Shown here: one piece after another, positions 46,479 to 55,803 of the stretch
How the letters are laid out: each line of letters begins with the position of its first letter
Numbering within the stretch: position 1 is the stretch's first letter
Assembly (NCBI GenBank): GCA_018435055.1
Contig: JAHDOA010000022.1
Span: forward strand, 1-64,000
Origin: Pelotomaculum sp.
GTDB taxonomy: Bacteria; Bacillota; Desulfotomaculia; Desulfotomaculales; Pelotomaculaceae
Length of the DNA stretch: 64,000 nt
Direction: 5' to 3'
Translations under genes and position numbers: made by a program
The notes under the pieces: generated by a model
What the model was told of the DNA's origin: nothing
The model's database searches: none
Seen by the model: only the letters and a program-made list of their open reading frames with translations

Positions 46479-49067
46479 TTGCATGCTGCTGTATTGATAG
46501 ACTCTTTTAACGAGGCGCTGGCGGAAGAAATCGCCTTCCTGCGCAATGAAGGAGGCCGGCCCTTGACGCTCCTGGACGGGGTTTTGGTTTACCGCGGCCA
46601 GGAGGGTTTTTTATATGCCTTCGATTTGGAGGTAGATGCTTTTCTACTCGATGGTACGCCGGTGCGGCTGCGCTGCGGTTTTCGCGAGACGGCAGGGGAG
46701 GTAGTGTCCATACGCGGCGTAGAGCTGACACTGGCGATGCATGAGGACATGGGTGAATTCCTGGAACGGGCGGAACTGTTCTGCGAACCCTGGTTTTTGC
46801 TGGCCGCCCTGCAGGAGCGCCTAAGGGAAATGCCGGGCAGGAATTTCCGTCTGGCCCTGGCCGTACTGGAAAAGGCCCCGGCGCGCCGGCGCGGCTTCGG
46901 TTACGTTTCACTTTCCGCTGCCGCCGGCGCCCAGGATGAAGCGCTGCAGTTGGCGGGTGAGAGGGCAATCACTTTTATCTGGGGACCGCCAGGCACCGGT
47001 AAGACGGAAACTCTGGCCAGAATTGCGCAGCTCTTATTTGAACAAGGTGGCCGGACGCTGATCCTGTCCCATGCCAATGTGGCTGTGGACGGCGCAGTGC
47101 TAAGGGCGGCGGCCCGGATCGGGGCGCCTGTTTCTTCCGGCAAGGTAGCGCGTTACGGCTGGGCCAGGCTGCCGGCGCTGCGGCAAAGCGGCTTGCTGGC
47201 CTCCAGCCTGGCAGCCGCTGACCAGCCGGAGATGTGGGAGAGGATCAGGGAGCTGGAGAATGAGCGCGGTGAACTGCTGGCCCGGTTGCGGGCAGGCGGC
47301 GCAAGGGACAAACGCCTGAGCGACGTTGAGCAGGCCTTGCGAAACCTGAGAACGGCTTTGAAAGAAGCCGCCGCGCGCGTTAGCCGCGCAGCGCGGGTGA
47401 TCGGCTGCACCCTGTCCACGGCGGCTATTGATCCGGTCATTTACCAGGACCACTACGATTTTGTGCTGCTGGATGAGGCCAGCATGGCTTATATCCCGCA
47501 GGTGGTTTTTGCCGCCTCTCTGGCAGGCCGGAAGCTGGTGGTTAGCGGCGATTTCCGCCAACTGGCGCCGGTAGCGCTGGCCGGGACGCCGCGAGTGGAG
47601 CGCTGGCTGAAGCGGGATATTTTCGAAGAAACCGGAATAACCGCCGCTTTTGAACAAGGCCTGGCGCCGGACATCGCGGTACTGCGTTTGCAGCGGCGGA
47701 TGCACCCGGCCATCGCCGGGTTTGTGAATGACTTTGTATACGGCGGCCTGCTTTACAATGCCCCGGAGACAGCCGGGCGCGCCAAGCTTGCCAATGCCGG
47801 GCCGTGCCCGGGCGCGGCGTTGACGCTGGTAGATTTAAGCGATCTGCCTGCATACTGCTACCGGCATGGTTCCTCCCGCTTCAATCCACTCTCTGCTTTT
47901 ATGGCTCTAATGCTGGCCAGGCAGCTCAGGTCGGACGGCCTTACTATCGGGCTACTTGCACCCTATGCTGCCCAGGCCAGGCTGCTAAACGCTTTGACTG
48001 CCGGACTTTTAGGCGCCGCCGGAGCGCGCGCCGGGGCTGCCGGTGTGACAGCCGCCACGGTCCATCGCTTTCAAGGGGCCGAACAGGACGCGGTAGTGCT
48101 GGATCTGGTTGACGCTTATCCGCAGCGCGCCGCCGGCGGTCTCCTTTCACGCCGGGATGGGAACATGGGGCAGCGGCTGCTTAATGTTGCCGTTACCAGG
48201 GCGCGGGGCAAGCTTTTTGTCCTGGCCTGCCGTGAATTTTTAGAGGACAGGCTGCCCGGTGACTCCGCCGTGTGCAGGCTTTTTCGTTTTATCCGGGAAA
48301 ACGGCCGGGTGATCCGGAGCAGGGAACTCTTTGCTGAGCTGCCTGCTAACCTGGCGGGCAAAGAAATGGAAATGACATGGTTTACCAGCCGCTGGCCGGC
48401 CCTGGAAGCATGGGAGGCCGATGTCCGCTCTGCCGCGTCCATCCAAATGGATTGGCCGGCTGCGTCCGGCCCGCCGGGGCCACCGGTGGCGCGTTCCCTG
48501 CGGCAGGCGCGAGCGGGCGGCGCCCGCCTTTCCCTGCGCGCCGGACGGCCTTTGCTCTTGCCGTCCGAGCTGCAGCCGTACGCTGTGCGCTATAGTGCGG
48601 CAGTGACGCCGCTAACTGCGGTGGGACGGGACATCGTCTGGTACGGTGGCCCCATGCCGGCGGACGGCAAGGTAGACCACTGCAGTGTCCGGGTGACGGG
48701 AGAAAGGGTCTGCCGCACGCTGCTCTACCTGTTGGAGATGGACCTGCGCCGGGAAATTGGCGGGAAGCGTTTCGCTGGTTTGCAGGCTTATGTAGAAAAC
48801 CGCCTTTCTTGCCCCCGCTGCGGCGCCCCGCTCACTGTCCGGTCAGGGACAAGCGGCCATTTCCTGGGCTGTACCGCTTATCCACGCTGTGATCTGCCGG
48901 CTGCCGGGTTCACGCTGGAAATCCTTGCCGCCTACCTGGCTGAGGCCGGGCTGACCTGTCCGGCCGGCCACCTTTTGCAGGCCGTTCCAACAAAACGCGG
49001 CCCTCTGGTGGTATGTTCCCACAACCCGGCCTGCCGCTGCGTCTACCAGGTGCGGGACCTGCTCTAG
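46479..49067 (+). CDS. SF1 (DNA2/NAM7-like) helicase with C-terminal topoisomerase-type zinc ribbon
   Basis: About 862 residues. Helicase motif I is GPPGTGKTETL (about 168), II is LLDEAS (about 331), III is SGDFRQLAP, V is VHRFQGAEQDAVVLD and VI is VAVTRARGKLFVLA. Residues 1-160 form an unrecognised N-terminal domain. A PLD-nuclease motif is not seen. Near residue 778 a zinc ribbon begins (CPRCGAPL ... GCTAYPRC), like the C-terminal fingers of topoisomerase I, followed by a second partial one (CPAGH ... CSHNPACRC). TTG 46479 has AAAAGGGGGG upstream; ATG 46446 is the alternative. Probably unwinds or translocates on DNA or RNA with the two ATPases. Confidence 0.8.
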   Translation: MHAAVLIDSFNEALAEEIAFLRNEGGRPLTLLDGVLVYRGQEGFLYAFDLEVDAFLLDGTPVRLRCGFRETAGEVVSIRGVELTLAMHEDMGEFLERAELFCEPWFLLAALQERLREMPGRNFRLALAVLEKAPARRRGFGYVSLSAAAGAQDEALQLAGERAITFIWGPPGTGKTETLARIAQLLFEQGGRTLILSHANVAVDGAVLRAAARIGAPVSSGKVARYGWARLPALRQSGLLASSLAAADQPEMWERIRELENERGELLARLRAGGARDKRLSDVEQALRNLRTALKEAAARVSRAARVIGCTLSTAAIDPVIYQDHYDFVLLDEASMAYIPQVVFAASLAGRKLVVSGDFRQLAPVALAGTPRVERWLKRDIFEETGITAAFEQGLAPDIAVLRLQRRMHPAIAGFVNDFVYGGLLYNAPETAGRAKLANAGPCPGAALTLVDLSDLPAYCYRHGSSRFNPLSAFMALMLARQLRSDGLTIGLLAPYAAQARLLNALTAGLLGAAGARAGAAGVTAATVHRFQGAEQDAVVLDLVDAYPQRAAGGLLSRRDGNMGQRLLNVAVTRARGKLFVLACREFLEDRLPGDSAVCRLFRFIRENGRVIRSRELFAELPANLAGKEMEMTWFTSRWPALEAWEADVRSAASIQMDWPAASGPPGPPVARSLRQARAGGARLSLRAGRPLLLPSELQPYAVRYSAAVTPLTAVGRDIVWYGGPMPADGKVDHCSVRVTGERVCRTLLYLLEMDLRREIGGKRFAGLQAYVENRLSCPRCGAPLTVRSGTSGHFLGCTAYPRCDLPAAGFTLEILAAYLAEAGLTCPAGHLLQAVPTKRGPLVVCSHNPACRCVYQVRDLL

Positions 49068-49098
49068 GTTAAACTTATAGAATTGCATTATGAAGTGA

Positions 49099-49127
49099 TT
49101 GACAGGGCTGATCGCAAGTGTTAAAAT
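49099..49127 (+). promoter_or_regulatory. Promoter of the trp T-box transcript
   Basis: TTGACA (49099-49104), a 17-base spacer and TAAAAT (49122-49127). It lies about 20 bases before the T-box leader. Confidence 0.75.
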
Positions 49128-49144
49128 CTGTTTATATCATTAAA

Positions 49145-49414
49145 CATACAAACCGATGAGCAAGACTAGTAGGAATGATTGGCTGTACCTAGAGAGCCGC
49201 CGCCTGGTGAGAATGCGGCTGCAGCGATTATTATGAATGGACTTGCGAGGGCAGCCCGAAATCGAAAGAAATTAGGCGCTGACGGGAACCCTGTCCGTTA
49301 TCAGCGGGGTGCATATGATAGTATGCAAAATGAGTGGGCGATTTATCGTCAATTTGGGTGGTACCGCAGGAGCTTAAAGCTTTTGCCCCTTTGTTTGGGG
49401 GCAAAAGCTTTTTT
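49145..49414 (+). ncRNA. T-box leader, tryptophan-specific (UGG specifier), upstream of trpBA
   Basis: Contains GATGAGCAAGACTAGTAGG, AGAGAGCCG, the specifier region TGAATGGAC with TGG at 49238-49240, GCGAGGGC, and the T-box sequence TGGGTGGTACCGC (49355-49367), then a strong terminator (AAAGCTTTTGCCCC ... GGGGGCAAAAGCTTTTTT, 49375-49414). Uncharged tRNA-Trp should bind and stop termination, so trp genes are on when tryptophan is short. Confidence 0.95.
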
Positions 49415-49458
49415 GGTTTTTCGGAAAGTTTTCTTTTCGAAAATTGTGGATAAGTGAC

Positions 49459-49626
49459 CTGCAGGCTTCGTTAGCGGCGATATTGATCCCTAATGCAAAG
49501 GGCGGATGACTCCGGGGATGAGCGAGGTCACTGTTTGAGGCGCGAAGCGCTGGGTTTGACCGGGCCGGGGAGAATGAGTCCGGACATTTTTAGGGGGCGA
49601 ACCCGGGCCGCGTTGTAAGCCTGCAG
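49459..49626 (+). other. Structured GC-rich insert between T-box and trpB
   Basis: Bounded by exact 10-base inverted repeats CTGCAGGCTT (49459) and AAGCCTGCAG (49617). Inside are further pairing segments (GAGGTCA with TGACC; GACCGGGCC with CCCGGGCC). It lies downstream of the T-box terminator and before the trpB ribosome site. No coding frame or known RNA motif was recognised. A similar segment is absent after the second T-box. Confidence 0.5.
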
Positions 49627-49679
49627 CTCGCCCGAAGGGTGAATTTGTTCTTTTTTTGAAGAAAAGGCAGGTGGTTTAC

Positions 49680-50864
49680 ATGTCAGACGGGTATTTCGGC
49701 ATCCACGGCGGACAGTATATTCCCGAAACGTTAATGAACGCTGTGCTTGAGCTTGAGCAGGCCTATGATCATTATAAGCGTGACCCCGGCTTTCAGGCGG
49801 AACTGACCGGGCTGCTGAATAATTACACCGGGCGTCCTTCGTTGCTCTACTTTGCCGAAAAGATGTCCAGGGATCTGAACGGGGCCAAAATCTATTTCAA
49901 ACGGGAGGACCTTAACCATACCGGTTCACACAAGATTAACAATGTGCTTGGGCAGGCGCTGCTGGCTAAACGCATGGGCAAAACCCGCGTGATCGCCGAG
50001 ACCGGCGCGGGGCAGCACGGCGTGGCTACAGCAACCGCCGCCGCCCTCATGGGGATGGCTTGCGAGATTTTCATGGGCAAGGAAGACATTGACCGGCAAA
50101 GGCTCAATGTTTACCGGATGGAACTGCTGGGCGCGCAGGTGCATGCGGTGACGAGCGGCACCCGGACACTTAAAGACGCAGTCAATGAAACCATGCGTGA
50201 ATGGACGCGTCGCGTGGCGGATACCCATTATGTGCTGGGCTCGGTAATGGGACCACACCCATTCCCCACGATGGTGCGTGATTTTCAAAGCGTGATTGGC
50301 CGCGAAGTAAGGCAGCAGATGCTGCAACAAGAAGGCCGGCTGCCGGATGCCTTGCTTGCCTGTGTGGGCGGCGGCAGCAACGCGATGGGCCTGTTCTATG
50401 ATTTTATCGCAGAGCCGGAGGTGCGTTTGATCGGCTGTGAGGCCGCCGGGCGTGGCATCGATACGGCTGAGACTGCCGCTACTATGGCCACCGGATCACC
50501 GGGCATTTTTCACGGCATGAAATCCTACTTCTGCCAGGACCGGTACGGCCAGATCGCTCCAGTGTATTCCATTTCAGCGGGGCTGGACTATCCGGGCGTA
50601 GGTCCCGAACATGCTCATCTCCGCGATACAGGCCGGGCGGAATATGTGCCTGTTACTGATGATCAGGCGGTAGAGGCCTTCGAATACCTCTCGCGGACGG
50701 AAGGAATTATTCCGGCCATCGAAAGCGCCCACGCGGTAGCCTGCGCCAGAAAGCTTGCTCCGGCAATGGGAAAAGACCAAATCCTGGTAGTCAATCTTTC
50801 CGGCCGGGGGGATAAAGATGTGGCGGCGATAGCGCGTTACAGGGGGGAACAAATCGATGAATAA
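49680..50864 (+). CDS. trpB: Tryptophan synthase beta chain
   Basis: A 394-residue PLP enzyme joining indole and serine to tryptophan. The PLP lysine is in [10 protein letters not shown] (about residue 82); [31 protein letters not shown], and [14 protein letters not shown] are typical of TrpB1, the form that works with TrpA. ATG 49680 behind GGCAGGTGG. It overlaps trpA by 8 bases. It is the first gene of the trp cluster, whereas trpB normally comes near the end of such operons. Confidence 0.96.
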   Translation: MSDGYFGIHGGQYIPETLMNAVLELEQAYDHYKRDPGFQAELTGLLNNYTGRPSLLYFAEKMSRDLNGAKIYFKREDLNHTGSHKINNVLGQALLAKRMGKTRVIAETGAGQHGVATATAAALMGMACEIFMGKEDIDRQRLNVYRMELLGAQVHAVTSGTRTLKDAVNETMREWTRRVADTHYVLGSVMGPHPFPTMVRDFQSVIGREVRQQMLQQEGRLPDALLACVGGGSNAMGLFYDFIAEPEVRLIGCEAAGRGIDTAETAATMATGSPGIFHGMKSYFCQDRYGQIAPVYSISAGLDYPGVGPEHAHLRDTGRAEYVPVTDDQAVEAFEYLSRTEGIIPAIESAHAVACARKLAPAMGKDQILVVNLSGRGDKDVAAIARYRGEQIDE

Positions 50865-51627
50865 ATTACAGCAGTCGTTCTCGAACGGCAAGGCATTTAT
50901 TCCATTTATTACAGCGGGCGACCCATCGCTGGAAGTTACTGAACAGCTGGCGCTGCAGATGGCGGCTGCCGGCGCGGATTTAATCGAGCTGGGAATCCCT
51001 TTTTCTGATCCAATTGCTGAAGGACCGGTGATTCAAGCGGCAAATAATCGTGCCCTCGCTGCCGGGACGACTACGGATAAAATATTTGCGATGGTGGGCA
51101 GGATCCGCAAGTCCAGCCGGACGCCGCTAGCCTTTATGACCTATATGAACCCTATCTTTACTTACGGCACTGAGAAGTTTATGCAGAGCTGTCAAAAGGT
51201 TGGCGTTGACGCAGTGATCGTGCCTGATGTGCCGTATGAAGAAAGAGCCGAACTGGCGCCTTACTGCGCTAAATACGGCGTTACCTTGATCTCCATGGTC
51301 GCTCCGACATCTAACCATCGCATTCGCATGATTGCCGGCGCCGCGCAGGGATTTATTTATTGTGTTTCATCGATGGGTGTCACCGGGGTGAGACAGGAGA
51401 TCGGCAGCGATGTTGAGCAAATGATTGAGCTGGTAAAAGAAGTCAAGGACATTCCCTGCGCTGTTGGCTTCGGTATTTCGACTCCTGAACAAGCGAAGGA
51501 AATAGCCCGGTTTGCTGATGGCGTAATTGTCGGCAGCGCTATAGTAAAAATTATAGCTCAACACGGTGCGAGCTGTGTGCCGTATGTTGTGAAATATGTA
51601 CAGGGCATGATAAATGCTGTTAAATAA
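50857..51627 (+). CDS. trpA: Tryptophan synthase alpha chain
   Basis: A 256-residue TIM barrel that splits indole-3-glycerol phosphate to indole. Catalytic Glu in [18 protein letters not shown], Asp in [13 protein letters not shown], and phosphate-binding segments VSSMGVTG and GFGISTPEQ. Starts within the end of trpB. A second T-box follows its stop after about 13 bases. Confidence 0.96.
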   Translation: MNKLQQSFSNGKAFIPFITAGDPSLEVTEQLALQMAAAGADLIELGIPFSDPIAEGPVIQAANNRALAAGTTTDKIFAMVGRIRKSSRTPLAFMTYMNPIFTYGTEKFMQSCQKVGVDAVIVPDVPYEERAELAPYCAKYGVTLISMVAPTSNHRIRMIAGAAQGFIYCVSSMGVTGVRQEIGSDVEQMIELVKEVKDIPCAVGFGISTPEQAKEIARFADGVIVGSAIVKIIAQHGASCVPYVVKYVQGMINAVK

Positions 51628-51639
51628 CTCAATTTAATA

Positions 51640-51909
51640 ATTACAATCAAACCAATGAGCAAGAGAAGTAGGTATTGAAAGGTAGTACAGAGAGCCGCTG
51701 TTGCTGGGAATGCGGTATGCCGGAAAATATTGAATGGACTTGCGAGGGCGGCTTGAAACCAGTAGGGAGTAGATACCGACGGGAACCCTGTCCGTTATCA
51801 GCGGGGCGCATATGATGGTATGCAGATGAGTGGGCGATTTATCGTCAATTTGGGGTGGCGCCGCAGAAGTATAAGCTTTTGTCCCTGAGCAGGGATAAAA
51901 GTTTTTTTA
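51640..51909 (+). ncRNA. Second T-box leader, tryptophan-specific (UGG specifier), upstream of trpE
   Basis: Has AATGAGCAAGAGAAGTAGG, AGAGAGCCG, specifier TGG at 51735-51737 in TGAATGGAC, T-box sequence GGGGTGGCGCCGC (51852-51864) and a terminator (AAGCTTTTGTCCC ... GGGATAAAAGTTTTTTT, 51873-51909). It matches the first T-box closely over long blocks (such as GACGGGAACCCTGTCCG), so the two derive from duplication. No clear promoter lies between trpA and it, so it may act as an internal checkpoint on read-through. Confidence 0.94.
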
Positions 51910-51952
51910 TTGCCATAAAGTGGCTATTCATTGGTGAAATGAGGTTGAACAA

Positions 51953-53413
51953 ATGATCAGACCCGATTCCGGGATTATCCAGACCCTGGCTAGCGAGTAC
52001 AGTATCATACCAATATGCCGGGAAATCTATGCCGATGTGATTACTCCGATTGCGTTGCTGAGAAGGTTTTCTGGGATAAGCAAGCGTTATTTCCTGCTGG
52101 AAAGTATTGAGGGGGGAGAAAAGTGGGGCCGTTATTCTTTCTTGGGATTCGATCCGGCGCTGCGGGTGTACGGTAAAGAACAAACCGTTACCATCGAGCA
52201 GAATGGTAAGGTCAGCCGGATTGAAACCGACCAGCCCTATGATGTATTGCGGGAAATTCAGCAGGCTTATAAATCTCCCCGGATTCCTGATATGCCGCCT
52301 TTTACCGGGGGATTTGCCGGCTATCTGGCCTATGCCATGATTGCTTACGCGGAGCCCAAATTATCCATTAAGCGCGGCGAATTCAATGATTTTGATCTGA
52401 TGCTGTTTGATAAGGTGATTGCTTATGATCATCTCAAGCAGAAAATCTGTATTATGGTCAACATGAAAACCGATCAGTTGATGGAAAATTACGGCAAGGC
52501 CGCCGCGGAATTAGAGAGAATTGCCGGCTTGATCAGCGATACCCGGCGGCTGCCCCCGGTTAAGGGCGAGGAAAATGTCAATTTTACCTGCAATGTCAGT
52601 AAAGAAGAATACTGCCATATGGTTGAGCGTACCAAAGAATACATTTTGGAGGGAGATATCTTTCAAGCTGTAATCTCAAGGCAGTTTACATCCCCATACC
52701 GGGGCAGCCTGCTGAATGCCTACCGGGTTTTGCGAACAACCAATCCTTCGCCCTACATGGTCTACATGAAGGTGGACGGAGAGGAACTAATGAGCGCGTC
52801 CCCGGAAACGCTGGTGCGTTTGCAAAACGGTCGGCTGACTACTTTCCCGGTGGCCGGTTCACGGCCGCGGGGAAAAACAGACACTGAGGATCAGCTCCTG
52901 GAAAAAGAGCTGTTGGCTGATGAAAAAGAACTGGCGGAACATAATATGCTGGTCGATCTCGGCCGGAACGACCTGGGTAAAATTTCGCAGTTTTCAACGG
53001 TAGAAGTGACAAATTACATGGCGATCCATCGTTATTCGACGATTATGCATATCTGTTCCCAGGTGGAAAGCGACATACTGCCCAATTGTGACGGATACAG
53101 CGCCCTTGCGGCGGTTCTGCCGGCGGGAACCCTGTCCGGCGCGCCCAAGACCAGGGCCTGCGAGATCATCAATGAGCTGGAAGCCGCACCGCGCGGCATA
53201 TATGGAGGCGCGCTGGGCTATCTGGATTTTACCGGAAATATGGATACCTGCATCGCTATTCGTATGGCCGTAAAGAAGGATAACAAGGTTTATGTACAGG
53301 CGGGGGGCGGTATTGTAGCCGATAGTATCCCTGAAAAGGAATATGAAGAATCCGGCCATAAAGCCCGGGCGGTAATTAACGCCATCCGCCATGCCGCGGA
53401 GGTTGATGACTGA
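51953..53413 (+). CDS. trpE: Anthranilate synthase component I
   Basis: A 486-residue chorismate-using enzyme. It has the N-terminal domain with LLESIEGGEKWGRYSFLG (tryptophan feedback-site region) and the C-terminal chorismate-binding domain with FQAVISRQF, PSPYMVYM, SASPETLVRL, PVAGSRPRGKT, LVDLGRNDLGK and AVLPAGTLSGAPK. ATG 51953 after GAGGTTGAACAA. It makes anthranilate with TrpG. trpG starts at the end of trpE. Confidence 0.96.
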   Translation: MIRPDSGIIQTLASEYSIIPICREIYADVITPIALLRRFSGISKRYFLLESIEGGEKWGRYSFLGFDPALRVYGKEQTVTIEQNGKVSRIETDQPYDVLREIQQAYKSPRIPDMPPFTGGFAGYLAYAMIAYAEPKLSIKRGEFNDFDLMLFDKVIAYDHLKQKICIMVNMKTDQLMENYGKAAAELERIAGLISDTRRLPPVKGEENVNFTCNVSKEEYCHMVERTKEYILEGDIFQAVISRQFTSPYRGSLLNAYRVLRTTNPSPYMVYMKVDGEELMSASPETLVRLQNGRLTTFPVAGSRPRGKTDTEDQLLEKELLADEKELAEHNMLVDLGRNDLGKISQFSTVEVTNYMAIHRYSTIMHICSQVESDILPNCDGYSALAAVLPAGTLSGAPKTRACEIINELEAAPRGIYGGALGYLDFTGNMDTCIAIRMAVKKDNKVYVQAGGGIVADSIPEKEYEESGHKARAVINAIRHAAEVDD

Positions 53414-53985
53414 TGATTCTGCTGATCGATAATTACGATAGTTTCTCCTATAATCTGGTACAGCTGGCCGGCAGCGTCAATCCGCATATTAGCGTAATCC
53501 GTAATGATGAAATAACAGCAGCGGGGATTGAAGCGCTGCTACCTTCTCACCTTATTCTTTCTCCCGGTTCCGGATACCCGCGGGATGCCGGCGTCTGCGA
53601 AGATGCGGTTCGCCGTTTGGCGGCAAAAGTTCCGATCCTGGGAGTGTGCCTGGGACATCAAGCTATCTGTACAGCCTGCGGAGCTGAAATAACTCATGCC
53701 AGACAGTTGATGCATGGCAAGAAGTGTACCATAACTATTGACAACACATGCCTGCTCTTCCGGGGCCTGCCCCGGCAGATTGAGGCCGCGCGCTATCATT
53801 CGCTGGCTGTCCGGAAAGAGACGCTTCCCGCTCAATTGCAGGTTATTGCTGAAGATGGAATGGGAGAAGTGATGGCAGTCAAGTACGAAAAACACCAGGT
53901 TTATGGAGTGCAGTTCCACCCGGAATCAATCATGACCCCCCTGGGGCAGGTAATTTTAGAAAATTTTTTAAAAATCGGGAGGTAA
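53413..53985 (+). CDS. trpG: Anthranilate synthase component II (glutamine amidotransferase)
   Basis: A 190-residue class I amidotransferase. LIDNYDSFSYNLVQ at the start, nucleophile cysteine in GVCLGHQAI, catalytic His-x-Glu in QFHPESI. It supplies ammonia to TrpE; in some Firmicutes the same subunit serves folate synthesis (PabA). ATG overlaps the trpE stop region. Confidence 0.95.
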   Translation: MILLIDNYDSFSYNLVQLAGSVNPHISVIRNDEITAAGIEALLPSHLILSPGSGYPRDAGVCEDAVRRLAAKVPILGVCLGHQAICTACGAEITHARQLMHGKKCTITIDNTCLLFRGLPRQIEAARYHSLAVRKETLPAQLQVIAEDGMGEVMAVKYEKHQVYGVQFHPESIMTPLGQVILENFLKIGR

Positions 53986-53989
53986 TAAG

Positions 53990-55012
53990 ATGATCAAGCA
54001 TGCTATTCAGACAGTCATCAACGGCGGGGATCTGGACTTTGAAACCGCTAAAGGAGCCATGAACGCCGTCATGGACGGCACTGCTACCCAGGCGCAAATA
54101 GGGGCGTTATTGACCGGGCTGAGAATGAAAGGCGAAACTGTGGAGGAAATCACTGCCTGCGCTGCGGTGATGCGTGAAAAAGGACTGAAAATTAACCCGG
54201 TGCGCCATGTTATAGATATTGTCGGAACCGGCGGTGACGGAACAAACACCTTCAACATTTCTACTACGTCCGCTTTTGTGATCGCGGCCGGCGGTGTTCC
54301 GGTAGCCAAGCACGGGAACCGCGGGGTATCGAGCAAAAGCGGTGCGGCCGATGTCCTGGAGTGTTTGGGGATTAACCTTAATCTGACGCCTGCACAAAGT
54401 GAAGAAGTATTAAAAAAGAGCAATATATGTTTTATGTTCGCCCAGCTTTATCACGGCTCAATGAAATTTGCCGCGCCGGTACGGCAGGAAATGGGCGTGC
54501 GTACCATCTTCAACATCTTGGGCCCCCTGGCCAACCCGGCGGGCGCGACTATGCAGTTAATGGGTGTATATGACCGTAAACTGGTGGAACCCCTGGCCCG
54601 GGTGCTTGCCAATCTGGGTGTGGTGAGGGGACTGGCGGTAAGCGGCGGCAGTGAGGGCATGGATGAAGTAACCCTGACCGGGCCAACTTATGTCTGTGAA
54701 ATTCGGTACGGGGAACTGACTTCTTATGAAATAACGCCGGAGCAATTCGGTTACAGCCGCTGTACGCTCGCAGATTTGGCCGGCGGCAGTCCCGCCGAAA
54801 ACGCGCAAATTACCATGGATATATTAACCGGCCGGGAAAGAGGGCCCAGGCGTGACGTGGTAGTCCTGAACGCGGCCATGGCTCTTTATTTGGGCATTGA
54901 TAATTGTTCAGCAGCGGACTGTATCAAATTGGCCCAGGAGCTGATCGACAGCGGCAAAGCCGCCGCTAAACTGGCGCAATTCCGCCGGCTGACCAAAGAG
55001 GTGGCGCAATGA
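53990..55012 (+). CDS. trpD: Anthranilate phosphoribosyltransferase
   Basis: A 340-residue enzyme transferring phosphoribose from PRPP to anthranilate. Conserved DIVGTGGDGTNTFNIST (PRPP and Mg site), AKHGNRGVSSKSGAADVLE, FAQLYHGSMKFAAPVR, RTIFNILGPLANPA and GSEGMDEVTL. ATG behind GGGAGGTAATAAG. It overlaps trpC by 4 bases. Confidence 0.96.
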   Translation: MIKHAIQTVINGGDLDFETAKGAMNAVMDGTATQAQIGALLTGLRMKGETVEEITACAAVMREKGLKINPVRHVIDIVGTGGDGTNTFNISTTSAFVIAAGGVPVAKHGNRGVSSKSGAADVLECLGINLNLTPAQSEEVLKKSNICFMFAQLYHGSMKFAAPVRQEMGVRTIFNILGPLANPAGATMQLMGVYDRKLVEPLARVLANLGVVRGLAVSGGSEGMDEVTLTGPTYVCEIRYGELTSYEITPEQFGYSRCTLADLAGGSPAENAQITMDILTGRERGPRRDVVVLNAAMALYLGIDNCSAADCIKLAQELIDSGKAAAKLAQFRRLTKEVAQ

Positions 55013-55803
55013 TCCTCGACGCCATTGCGGCTGCCGCCAGAAGCAGGACCGAGCGGAAGAAAGCAGAGAGGCCGCTGGAGAAAGTAAAAAAAGCAGCCCT
55101 GCGCATGAATGCCGCTACCGGTTTTCCTTTTGAAAAAGCCTTAAACCGGCCGGACATTAGTTTTATCTGTGAAGTTAAAAAAGCCTCCCCCTCTAAAGGA
55201 ATAATTGACGCTGATTTTCCTTATCTACAAATTGCCAGGGAATATGAGACGGCCGGCGCCGATGCCATATCCGTACTGACCGAACCGGAATACTTTCTGG
55301 GCAGCGACGATTATTTAGTGCAAATATCAGAGGTGGTTGCGTTGCCGGTGCTTCGTAAAGACTTCATCGTTGACCCTTACCAGATTTATGAAGCCAAAAT
55401 CCTGGGAGCGTCAGCTGTTCTGCTCATCTGCGCTCTTGTGGATACCCAAACAATCAGTGACTATATTGCAATATGCGATGAACTGGGCTTGTCCGTACTC
55501 GCAGAAGCGCATAATGAAAGGGAAATGGTATCGGCGCTGCGGGCTAAAGCCAGAGTTATCGGCGTTAACAACCGCAACCTGCGGGATTTTACGATTGACA
55601 TCGGCAACAGTATCCGGCTGCGGCATTTGGCGCCGGATGGCGTACTCTTTGTAGCGGAAAGCGGTATTAAAACCGCTGCCGATATTGAAATGTTGCGGCA
55701 GGCCAAAGTCAACGGGGCGCTGATCGGTGAAACGCTGATGCGCAGCCCGGATAAGAAAGCCATGCTCACAGGATTGCGAAACAGGGCCAATGAGCAAAAT
55801 TAA
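55009..55803 (+). CDS. trpC: Indole-3-glycerol phosphate synthase
   Basis: A 264-residue TIM barrel closing the indole ring. Catalytic residues lie in FICEVKKASPSKGII, SVLTEPEYFLGS, LPVLRKDFIVDPYQI, VIGVNNRNLRDFTID and VAESGIKT. ATG overlaps the trpD stop in an ATGA pattern. It is separate from trpF, not fused as in enteric bacteria. Confidence 0.96.
   Translation: MILDAIAAAARSRTERKKAERPLEKVKKAALRMNAATGFPFEKALNRPDISFICEVKKASPSKGIIDADFPYLQIAREYETAGADAISVLTEPEYFLGSDDYLVQISEVVALPVLRKDFIVDPYQIYEAKILGASAVLLICALVDTQTISDYIAICDELGLSVLAEAHNEREMVSALRAKARVIGVNNRNLRDFTIDIGNSIRLRHLAPDGVLFVAESGIKTAADIEMLRQAKVNGALIGETLMRSPDKKAMLTGLRNRANEQN

Noticed and set aside
43864-49067. Calling the ATPase-helicase operon a BREX or DISARM locus
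   Set aside because: PglX-type methylase, PglZ phosphatase, BrxC, BrxA/B and DISARM marker genes are all absent. Only the ATPases resemble BrxD.
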